Both the position numbers and the translations under genes were made by a program. Of a stretch of DNA of 64,000 bases, positions 36,368-43,741 are shown in pieces. Source of the stretch: Mycobacteriales bacterium (GTDB lineage Bacteria; Actinomycetota; Actinomycetes; Mycobacteriales; Mycobacteriaceae); contig JAHABL010000005.1 of NCBI GenBank assembly GCA_018376445.1, positions 1 through 64,000 on the forward strand. The letters run 5' to 3'. The notes below the pieces were generated by a model. The model was given only the letters and a program-made list of their open reading frames with translations. It had not been told where the DNA came from and searched no databases. The first letter of the stretch is position 1, and the number at the start of each line of letters is the position of its first letter.

Positions 36368-36990
36368 GCGAGACTCCTTTGGAGGAAGTTGTCGATCATT
36401 GTCTGTCCTTGGGGAGTGAGAATGGATTCGGGGTGGAATTGCACACCGTAGGTGGGGTGCTTCACGTGCGTGACGGCCATAATTTCGCCGTCGTCAGCGC
36501 GGGCGGTAATACGCAGCTCCTCCGGCATGGTGGCGGGGTCTGCGACAAGGGAATGGTAGCGGCCCACCACGACACGCTCCGGCAGTCCGCGGAAGAGCTC
36601 GTCGGTGGGGTCGACGGTGATGGTGCTAGCTTTGCCGTGGAGGAGTTTGTCGGCGTAGGTAATGGTGGCGCCGAAGGCCTGGCAGAGTGCCTGGTGGCCA
36701 AGGCAGACACCGAGGATGGGGTAGTCGCCGGTGAGTTCCCGCATGATAGCGGGGCAGATACCGGCATTTTCGGGGCGTCCCGGGCCGGGCGAGAGGATGA
36801 TGGCCTGCGGGTTGCGGCGGCGGATATCGGCCAGGGTGACGGCGTCGTTGTGCACCACCTGCACTGCCGGCACGCTCTCGGCGCGTTCAGCATGATGTTG
36901 CCGCGCATACTGTTGGAGGACGGGGGAGCCCGCCACGAAGTGGTAGAGGTTGTAGGTGAAGGAGTCGAAGTTATCGATGAGCAGAATCAT
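36364..36990 (-). CDS. trpG: Anthranilate synthase glutamine amidotransferase
   Basis: TrpG supplies ammonia from glutamine to TrpE. The 208-residue protein begins MILLIDNFDSFTYNL and has the class I triad: Cys in GVCLGHQALC (about 94), His and Glu in FHPESIL (about 191 and 193). The oxyanion segment LSPGPGRPENAG is intact. The ATG at 36990 follows the trpE stop by 2 nt, and its stop overlaps trpD (ATGA), so expression is tightly coupled. An insert of about 20 residues (HHAERAESVPAVQ) near position 40 is unusual. Confidence 0.95.
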   Translation of the reverse strand: MILLIDNFDSFTYNLYHFVAGSPVLQQYARQHHAERAESVPAVQVVHNDAVTLADIRRRNPQAIILSPGPGRPENAGICPAIMRELTGDYPILGVCLGHQALCQAFGATITYADKLLHGKASTITVDPTDELFRGLPERVVVGRYHSLVADPATMPEELRITARADDGEIMAVTHVKHPTYGVQFHPESILTPQGQTMIDNFLQRSLA

Positions 36991-36992
36991 GG

Positions 36993-38513
36993 CTAATGCT
37001 CCTCTCCGCGGCCCGCGACCGTTCCGGCTTCGCGGGGGAGCCCTCCATTGGCGCGTTCCACCGCCTCCACCACGGCCTTCGCCTTGTTGATGGTCTCTTG
37101 GTATTCGGTGGCGGGGACAGAATCTGCCACAATACCAGCACCAGAGCGCACCGCCACCACCCCATTGCGCTTGTAGGCGAAGCGAATAGCAATGCACATG
37201 TCCATATTGCCGGTGAGGTCGAAGTAGCCCAGGGCGCCGCCGTAGACGCCGCGCCGAACCCCTTCCAGCTCGTCAATAATCTGGCAGGCACGGATCTTGG
37301 GAGCACCGGAGAGTGTGCCAGCCGGCAGTACAGAACCCACTGCGTCTATGACGTTCGCACCTTCGGCTAGCTGGGCTTTCACCACGGAACCAATGTGCAT
37401 AACGTGCGAGTAGCGGTGGACCTGCGCCAACTCCGTCACCTTCACGGTGCCGGGGGCGGCGAAGCGGCCAAGGTCGTTGCGGCCCAGGTCGACAAGCATG
37501 TAGTGTTCGGCCAGTTCCTTCGGGTCGTGCAGCAGCTCGTTTTCCAGGGCGGCGTCTTCTTCCGCGGTGGCGCCGCGGGGGCGAGTACCTGCTAGCGGGA
37601 AGGTTTTGGCGACCCCGTCCTGTACCGACACCAGGGTTTCCGGGCTGGCGCCGGCGATCTCTCCCACCGGGCTGGTGAAGTAGAACATGTAGGGGGACGG
37701 GTTGGTGGTGCGCATCACCCGGTAGGCGTCGAAGAGGGAGCCACTGGCGGGGGCCTGCAGCCGGTTGGCAAGCACCACCTGGAAGATGTCCCCTTCGAGG
37801 ATGTAGCGTTTGGCGCGTTCCACTATGGCCGTGTACTTGTCGCGGTCCATGTCGGGGGTGAGGGGACCGTGTAGCTGTAGCGGTTCTACCGGCTGGGTAG
37901 GCTGTTGGAAGACCAGGTGTTCCATCTCGTCCAGGGTGCGGAGGCCCTGCTGGTAGGACTCGTCAAGGTTCTCGGTGGGGATATTAGTTATGAGAACGAT
38001 GTGCTGGGTGAGGTGGTCGAAGCAGATGACGTTCTCGAAGAGCATGAGGTCGAGGTCACGGAAGCCCTCGTCGTCTGTGCCGTGCAGATGGAGGGCTGGT
38101 TCGTGGACGGCGAAGAAGTCGTAGGCGAGGTAGCCGACGAGGCCGCCGGTGAAAGGCGGCAGTTCCGGCAGGCGCGGACTGTGATGTTCGGCGATGAGGC
38201 GGGCGATGACGTCGCGGGGCAGCTCCGCAGTGGTGGTGGCCTGGTCTTCGTGGCCGAAGGGGGTAATGGTGACGGTGCCGTCTTGCGCGGTGACGGTGAG
38301 GGAGGGCTGGTAGCCGAGGAAGGTGTAGCGGCCGCGGTGGTGCGGGTCGCTGAGGGATTCCAGCAGGAAGATGTGGGAATAGCGTTCCTTGAGGGCGGCG
38401 ATGAGGCGCAGTGGGGTGGTGTGGTCGGAGTAGACCGTGCGGGCGAGGGGAACGCGTCGGTAGCGAGAGTGGCCGAGGAGAGTGTGGAGGTCGGCCAGGG
38501 TGGTGGTGGTCAT
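36993..38513 (-). CDS. trpE: Anthranilate synthase component I
   Basis: TrpE makes anthranilate from chorismate. The 506-residue protein carries the tryptophan feedback-binding motif LLES (about 48-51, FLLESLSDP) and the catalytic chorismate domain: DIFQVVLANRLQ, PSPYMFYF, FPLAGTRPRGAT, LLHDPKELAEHYMLVDLGRNDLG (split) and GTLSGAPKIRA. The ATG at 38513 gives a normal start; in-frame sequence up to 38696 is Arg/Ser-rich and not family-like. It is the first gene of trpE-G-D-CB-A. No Trp-rich leader peptide is evident upstream. Confidence 0.95.
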   Translation of the reverse strand: MTTTTLADLHTLLGHSRYRRVPLARTVYSDHTTPLRLIAALKERYSHIFLLESLSDPHHRGRYTFLGYQPSLTVTAQDGTVTITPFGHEDQATTTAELPRDVIARLIAEHHSPRLPELPPFTGGLVGYLAYDFFAVHEPALHLHGTDDEGFRDLDLMLFENVICFDHLTQHIVLITNIPTENLDESYQQGLRTLDEMEHLVFQQPTQPVEPLQLHGPLTPDMDRDKYTAIVERAKRYILEGDIFQVVLANRLQAPASGSLFDAYRVMRTTNPSPYMFYFTSPVGEIAGASPETLVSVQDGVAKTFPLAGTRPRGATAEEDAALENELLHDPKELAEHYMLVDLGRNDLGRFAAPGTVKVTELAQVHRYSHVMHIGSVVKAQLAEGANVIDAVGSVLPAGTLSGAPKIRACQIIDELEGVRRGVYGGALGYFDLTGNMDMCIAIRFAYKRNGVVAVRSGAGIVADSVPATEYQETINKAKAVVEAVERANGGLPREAGTVAGRGEEH

Positions 38514-38806
38514 GAAGGTAACGTCCTGTTGCTCGTGCGAGGGTGGCGGGGCAGTATGCCTGGCATCTCTCCGGGGGGAGGGTCGGCGGAGCCGAACTGC
38601 CAGGGAGGATTTCGCGAAGGTGGAGAAGCCGGTGCGAGAACCGGAGGAATCCACTGCTGTCTGCCGAGAGCAACGGGAAGACCGTGTGCGGGACAAGGGC
38701 GCTGGATGCAGCCGCTGCGTTTAGGCAGAGCAGAAGGTACCGCGCCATCGCCAGGACGACAGGGCGAACCCACAGAGGGATTCGCGGCAAGGTCCACAGG
38801 CGTTAG
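38514..38806 (-). promoter_or_regulatory. trp operon leader region
   Basis: This stretch separates trpE from the upstream acyltransferase gene and should hold the trp promoter. I looked on the minus strand for a Trp-codon-rich leader peptide or a T-box and found neither. At its upstream edge (38804-38820) stands a short dyad, TAGTCA-N5-TGACTA, overlapping the acyltransferase stop, which could be an operator. Confidence 0.4.
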
Positions 38807-40462
38807 TCATATCTTGACTATAGCAACAGGCTTCGAGGAGCTGCTAACACGGCGGGGGCGGTCCCAGGAGGGAGAGTACTGGGTGAGCCCACTGAGCGAG
38901 CGGTTGAGGAGCCACGCCAGCGGTACCGTCACCACCACCACAATAAGCGTCACGATCAGCCAATTTCCAGTGAAGGTGTGGTAGTTGAGCAGACGCATGA
39001 CGCCCTCCATCACCAACATGTGCAGCAGAAAGAATTCATAAGAAATTCTCCCTAAACGGACGGCCGGACCAGCTGTAAACAGTCCATGGTAGTTGCGGGT
39101 CACCCGGTCGCCCTCTGGATCACCGAAAATAAGCGGCACGATGAAGCCGCAGGCGGTCATCAAGCCGAAGAACCCACGGCCCCACGCGTCCGCGAACTCC
39201 GCCGGCACCACCGCCGGCTCCCCGGCCACATTGATCGCCACATAACAGAGGAACGCAATAACCCCCGTCAGCAGCGACGTGAGGGTGATGGCCGATTGGC
39301 GGTAGCGGGGAATGCGCACCGACAACACCGCCATCATCATGCCTACCACAAACCACACCAGGAAGGAGGGCAGCCAGGTGCGGGAACTCACATCCACCAC
39401 CCGGTAGTCTCGGGTAACCACCTCCCACACCGGAGACACCGCCGCCCACAGCAACAGGAACACCAAGGTGCCCAACGCGCTAAACCGCCGCCGATTCACC
39501 ACATGCACCGCCAGCAGCGCAATGAGAGGGAACAGCAGGTAGAAGGAGGCGGTTACGCACACTGCCCAGGACTGGGTGAACCCAGTGTGGTAATGCCCCA
39601 GCCCATAGATCTGGGTGAAGGTCAGGTGACGGACCACGTCCTCGGTGCTCGCCGCATTCCCCGCCAGGGAGCGCTCCCCATGGAACACCCCAAACACCAG
39701 CGCCACCACAACCCAATAGGCGGGAACCAGGCGGCGGAAACGATGCCAAAAATAGCTGCGCAGGGTGGGGGTTTGCCCCACACGCCCGTCCTCCTGCCGT
39801 ACCACCATGGCCCGCACCCACGGGCGGAAAAGGAAGAAACCCGAGAGCAGGAAGAAGGCAGCCACCCCGAGGGTGCCGATGCGGTCAAACACCCCACCCA
39901 TGTAGGTGAGGCGGAAATGCCCGGTGGAGAAAGCCGCATGGTTGATGACGATGAGCAGTACCGCGTAGGCGCGCAGCCCGGTGAGGGCCGGCATCTGCCC
40001 CGACAGGTTCTCCACATGCCGCACTGGGCGTTGGCGGGCCTGGCGTTCTGCCGTGCGAGTGGGCGAGAGAGCCACGGCGGGGTTGGCGGAGAGGGCGTCG
40101 GCCGCTGCTCGTTCCTCCCTTTTGCGTGCCTCCTCGGCGGCCTGGATGGCGCGCTGGCGGGCTTCCTCCTCCGCGCGGGTGAGGGTGCGGGAGATGGAGG
40201 CGGCATTGTGGCGGGATTCGCTTCCGCGGTCGAAAGCGGAGTCGTACCGCAGGAAGAGGGTTTCCGCGCCCGGAGTATCCGGTTCCACCTCGAAGGGGTA
40301 GGGTGTGCGGGCGGCGGGCCGGCCATGAGGAGTGGATTCGCTGCGCTCGAAGGCAGGTTCGGACCCCATCATGAGGAAGGCGGCGGAGCGTTCCACATCC
40401 AAAGGATGCGGGGTGACGGCGGGGATGCCGGCAGCTGGGGTGGGGTGGCCACTGTCTGTCAT
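38807..40462 (-). CDS. Acyltransferase-3 family membrane protein with long cytoplasmic N-terminus
   Basis: The 551-residue protein has a charged N-terminal extension (about 1-155) with a Glu/Arg coiled coil (TRAEEEARQRAIQAAEEARKREER region) and then an acyltransferase-3 domain of about ten helices. The catalytic-type His is in VLLIVINHAAFSTG (about 173). The FYLL motif reads AVCVTASFYLLFPL, lacking the Glu usually found two to four residues before FYLL; the paralogue at 47861 keeps it (SVEGAFYLLVPL). Family members O-acylate envelope glycans or lipids. The missing Glu raises doubt about catalysis. Confidence 0.8.
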   Translation of the reverse strand: MTDSGHPTPAAGIPAVTPHPLDVERSAAFLMMGSEPAFERSESTPHGRPAARTPYPFEVEPDTPGAETLFLRYDSAFDRGSESRHNAASISRTLTRAEEEARQRAIQAAEEARKREERAAADALSANPAVALSPTRTAERQARQRPVRHVENLSGQMPALTGLRAYAVLLIVINHAAFSTGHFRLTYMGGVFDRIGTLGVAAFFLLSGFFLFRPWVRAMVVRQEDGRVGQTPTLRSYFWHRFRRLVPAYWVVVALVFGVFHGERSLAGNAASTEDVVRHLTFTQIYGLGHYHTGFTQSWAVCVTASFYLLFPLIALLAVHVVNRRRFSALGTLVFLLLWAAVSPVWEVVTRDYRVVDVSSRTWLPSFLVWFVVGMMMAVLSVRIPRYRQSAITLTSLLTGVIAFLCYVAINVAGEPAVVPAEFADAWGRGFFGLMTACGFIVPLIFGDPEGDRVTRNYHGLFTAGPAVRLGRISYEFFLLHMLVMEGVMRLLNYHTFTGNWLIVTLIVVVVTVPLAWLLNRSLSGLTQYSPSWDRPRRVSSSSKPVAIVKI

Positions 40463-40512
40463 GGGGCTCCCCTCTCTCCAGGCACGGGTTCATTCTGCGG
40501 TGTACTGTCGGG

Positions 40513-42426
40513 CTACATCTGCGACGGTAGTGCCAGGCTACCAACTTGTGCGCCATTGAGACAGAACACCATGGCAGAGTTGAGCAGTCGTACCGTCATC
40601 TGGCGTCCCGCTCCCACCATCCGGAACCACACGGTGTGCGTGCCCGCCTGCACCGGCACCCGCACTCGTTCTCCCCTATCGAAGCTCACCGCAATAGTGC
40701 CGGCGATGCTTGCCGTGTAGTGCAGCTCCACATCCCACGTGGAGTACACGAGTGGTCCGGTGAAGGGGTGGCTTACTCCGGTGACGGGGGCGGCCAGGCA
40801 GCGCGGACCGGCCGGCGAACCGGCGAACGTACCAGCGGACGCACCAGTTGGGCTACCTGCGGCAGGCTGCACCGGCAACCCTTGCAGCTGCTGCACCGGC
40901 TGCAGTAGTGCCGGCCGCAGTACTCCTTGCTCATCCAACAGTGCCGGCGTGGTCGTCCACATCGAGAACACGGGATGCTGCGGCAGCACCCCAAACACTC
41001 GGGAGGTGAGGTTATTCGGATACTCCACCGACGAGAGAATGTGCTCAGCCAACGGCTGCGGCTGTAGCCTCCCCGGGTGCGCAGATAGCGTCCGCACCGC
41101 GTTCGCCAGATACTGGCCGGTGGGATTCTGCCGCCACACCTGGTTGAAGGTGACGGTACTGGCCAACGACCCCACGACCACCACAGTGCTCAGCATGGCG
41201 ACGGCGGCGGGAAGCTTCTCATGCCAGGCCAGGAGCGTCTCCCGGAACCGGGTGTAGTTTCTCGCCCTGCTAGGCTCCACATGGGTGAGCAGCGGAAACA
41301 TCAACATGGCGATGCCAAACAGTACCCCCACCTCCGGCATGTAGCGGAAGGACTGCACCACCTGCGGGGCAGTGTCGGCGGAACTGCGGGCCAGCAGGAT
41401 CGGTAACTGCTCGGCCACTACCACCAGCACAAACACCGTCCACAGCAGCCAGCTGCGGCTCCGCCACAGGAGCGTCACTGCAATAATGGCGGCCACCACC
41501 ACTGCGGACACAATAAGGAGTGCCAGCGGCGGGTGCGCCCACGGCAGCCCCGGCTCCCCCGGCAGCGGCTTCTCCCAACGCCACGGGCCACCCAACACCC
41601 CAGGCACCACCCCATGCGTTAACGTGCGCCCTAACAGCGACGGCACCTGCGCAAACTCGTGTGCCGGCGGGGTCTCTCGGAGCGAAGAAAAGTAGACGAT
41701 CATCCACAGGAAACTGGTAATGACTAAGCCAGCCAGCAATGGACGGCCGCGGCGCACCTGCTCGGTAATCTCCGTCACCCACTGGTGGTGGGACGTCGGC
41801 AACACCACCCAACCCATCGCAATCAGCGCCACCACCAGCACAATCAGCACAGCCTTCTCATAGAAGAAGAGGGTGAACAGATACACCAGGATAATGCGCA
41901 CCATCAGCAGCTGACGCCGATCGACATCCGTTGACCGGCACAGCAGAACGGTATCCGCCGCCGTCCACGCCAACCCCGCCCACAGCGGAACAAACGTGAG
42001 GCCCGCCGACCACCACACCGTGGAAGGCAGCGCCACCGGAGACAACAGCACCACCCCCAGCGCCGCCAGCGACAGCCACCGCTTGCCACCCATCACCGTC
42101 ACCATCCGCAACGTCGCCAACACCGCAAGAAGATGCAACAGCCCCAGCTGCAGCGCCGGCAGCCACCACTGCAAGGGCGCTAACCTGGTAGCCAACCCCG
42201 ACAGCAGAAACGCCCCCGGCATCAAATGCCCATGATGGTTCCAAAACAAACAGGTGGAGGAGAGGCCACAATGCTGGTAGTGGCCAATAAGAACAAGATC
42301 ATCGGTGTAGAAAGACCCCTGCGCCAACACCACCGTATGCAGCACAACCGCGACCGCGACCAGCGCCCACGCCACCACCCAGTAGCGGCGGGATGACAGC
42401 GCAGGGCGCGACAACACCGGGAACAC
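40513..42426 (-). CDS. Polytopic membrane protein, GT-C-like
   Basis: I do not recognise a named family. The product of about 637 residues has eleven or so helices over its first 430 residues. The first outer loop has an acidic pair in GSFYTDDLVLIGHYQHCG (about 37-54), as in GT-C glycosyltransferases that use polyprenyl-phosphate sugars. The last 200 residues form an outer domain including a Pro/Ala/Gly linker (SPTGASAGTFAGSPAGP) and a beta-rich end. GTG starts at 42426 and 42417 are both possible; 42417 has AAGG at better spacing. A role in envelope glycan assembly is inferred from layout and neighbours. Confidence 0.6.
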   Translation of the reverse strand: MFPVLSRPALSSRRYWVVAWALVAVAVVLHTVVLAQGSFYTDDLVLIGHYQHCGLSSTCLFWNHHGHLMPGAFLLSGLATRLAPLQWWLPALQLGLLHLLAVLATLRMVTVMGGKRWLSLAALGVVLLSPVALPSTVWWSAGLTFVPLWAGLAWTAADTVLLCRSTDVDRRQLLMVRIILVYLFTLFFYEKAVLIVLVVALIAMGWVVLPTSHHQWVTEITEQVRRGRPLLAGLVITSFLWMIVYFSSLRETPPAHEFAQVPSLLGRTLTHGVVPGVLGGPWRWEKPLPGEPGLPWAHPPLALLIVSAVVVAAIIAVTLLWRSRSWLLWTVFVLVVVAEQLPILLARSSADTAPQVVQSFRYMPEVGVLFGIAMLMFPLLTHVEPSRARNYTRFRETLLAWHEKLPAAVAMLSTVVVVGSLASTVTFNQVWRQNPTGQYLANAVRTLSAHPGRLQPQPLAEHILSSVEYPNNLTSRVFGVLPQHPVFSMWTTTPALLDEQGVLRPALLQPVQQLQGLPVQPAAGSPTGASAGTFAGSPAGPRCLAAPVTGVSHPFTGPLVYSTWDVELHYTASIAGTIAVSFDRGERVRVPVQAGTHTVWFRMVGAGRQMTVRLLNSAMVFCLNGAQVGSLALPSQM

Positions 42427-42519
42427 ACCTTCATCATAGTCAGCGCCAACAGCCTGGGAAGGGACCCCTCACCGTGCCAAATACCGCCAAATGTGGGGTG
42501 GCGTCACTACAGTAAAACT

Positions 42520-42912
42520 ATGCGTTTCGGAAAGACCTCGCTCCGCCTCCTCAGCTGCGTGAGCGCCTGCGCCCTCGCCCTCACCGGCTGCGCACAACCG
42601 GACCAGAACGCCTCCCACACCCCCTCCCCCGCGGACAGTGTCCCCACCGACGTCAACATCACCTGCGCGCGCTTCACCTCCCTCTCCCCCGCAGACCAAA
42701 AAACGGCCACCGACAAACTACTCCGCAGCTACCAGGAAGCCAGCGCCCTCGCCTCCGACCAGGCGAAAGCCCGGCGCGACTTCCACTTGGAAGGCAAACC
42801 TTCCGACCGTGTTGAAATGGAATCCCCCTCCTTCCTCAACCTGGCCCGCCACACCTGCGCACTGCCCCGCAACCGGGATGTTCGGCTACTCACCGCCATG
42901 GGGTTCAGCTAG
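42520..42912 (+). CDS. Small secreted lipoprotein
   Basis: The 130-residue product has a lipoprotein signal peptide with lipobox L-T-G-C (Cys at about 24) after RFGKTSLRLLSCVSACALA, then a short mature domain with two cysteines (in ITCARF and HTCALP) that could form a disulfide. No family is recognised. The ATG at 42520 puts the basic residues and hydrophobic stretch in the right order; an upstream ATG at 42493 adds nine unlikely residues. It is divergent from the GT-C-like gene. Confidence 0.7.
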   Translation: MRFGKTSLRLLSCVSACALALTGCAQPDQNASHTPSPADSVPTDVNITCARFTSLSPADQKTATDKLLRSYQEASALASDQAKARRDFHLEGKPSDRVEMESPSFLNLARHTCALPRNRDVRLLTAMGFS

Positions 42913-43011
42913 CCCCCTCCTACAGAAGCACCCTCGCCGTTTCTATACAATCTAGCTAGACACCCGTTGCGCGGCTCCCGCGCAGCCCACAATTCTCCAG
43001 AGGAGACCCTC

Positions 43012-43491
43012 ATGACTGCCCCCAGTGACCGTGTCGTACTGATTGCCTACGACGGCTCTCGCCAGGCAAAACGCGCTGTGGCTTTCGTCTCCACCTTCAT
43101 CCACGAGGAACGCGTCATCCTCCTCACCGCCTGGCAAGCCGTCCAAATGCAGGCCGCCCGCGCCTCCGGCATCGGCGGACTCGTCCAACCCGACTGGGAC
43201 TCGGAAAAAATGGTCGAAGATCCCGGCCTCACCGACGCCCGCAACTTCGCCTTCGAAGGCGCCGAACTGGCTAAAGAACACGGGATGGAGAATACTGAAA
43301 GCTACCTCGTGGAGTACACCACCAGCGTGTGGAATGCCATCTGCAAGGTGGCAGAGCAGCTCGACGCAGACCTCATTGTGACCGGCACCCACGGCCGCAC
43401 CGGATTCCAGGAGCTGATGCACCCCTCCGTGACCGACCGGGTCCTCAAGCACGGACACCGCCCCGTCCTCATCGTGCCCCCCGAGGTATAG
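43012..43491 (+). CDS. Universal stress protein (UspA family)
   Basis: The 159-residue single-domain Usp starts VVLIAYDGSRQAKRAVAF (about 8-25) and ends with the ATP-binding pattern G-x2-G-x9-G/S-like in GTHGRTGFQELMHPSVTDRVL followed by RPVLIVPPEV (about 148-157), so it probably binds ATP. The insertion VQMQAARASGIGGLVQPDWD follows strand 2, as in other actinobacterial Usp proteins. The ATG at 43012 has AGAGGAG 6 nt upstream. Role: general stress; partner unknown. Confidence 0.9.
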   Translation: MTAPSDRVVLIAYDGSRQAKRAVAFVSTFIHEERVILLTAWQAVQMQAARASGIGGLVQPDWDSEKMVEDPGLTDARNFAFEGAELAKEHGMENTESYLVEYTTSVWNAICKVAEQLDADLIVTGTHGRTGFQELMHPSVTDRVLKHGHRPVLIVPPEV

Positions 43492-43573
43492 GAGGTATAC
43501 CACCCCCAGCCCACGGGGCAACCGTCACCCGCGCCCCCTCTCGGAGACCACCCAAAGGAGACCTGGAACCGAT

Positions 43574-43741
43574 ATGAAGATCGTCACCGCCGGCGTTCTC
43601 AGCACCATCGTCGGTGCTGCATTGGCGCTTGCCCTCGTCATCCCCATCACCAACTCCACCTCCGGTTCGAGTCTCCCCCAAGGCATCACCGGAAACGCCG
43701 ACGATGCCATCTCCGGCCAGGTTGTCTACGGCAGCCGCTAA
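43574..43741 (+). CDS. DUF2613 small secreted/membrane protein (Rv0236A-like)
   Basis: This 55-residue protein reads MKIVTAGVLSTIVGAALALA, a single N-terminal hydrophobic helix, followed by SLPQGITGNADDAISGQVVYGSR. It matches the short DUF2613 family found directly before aftD in mycobacteria (Rv0236A, from memory). GGAGACCTGGAACCGAT provides a ribosome site (AAAGGAG at 43554). Its 3' end overlaps the likely start of aftD, suggesting translational coupling and a role with AftD in arabinan assembly. Confidence 0.85.
   Translation: MKIVTAGVLSTIVGAALALALVIPITNSTSGSSLPQGITGNADDAISGQVVYGSR

Noticed and set aside
39086..40720. A 544-codon plus-strand frame opposite the acyltransferase
   Set aside because: Translation is His/Arg/Gly-rich and compositionally random; the minus strand encodes a clear acyltransferase-3 protein.
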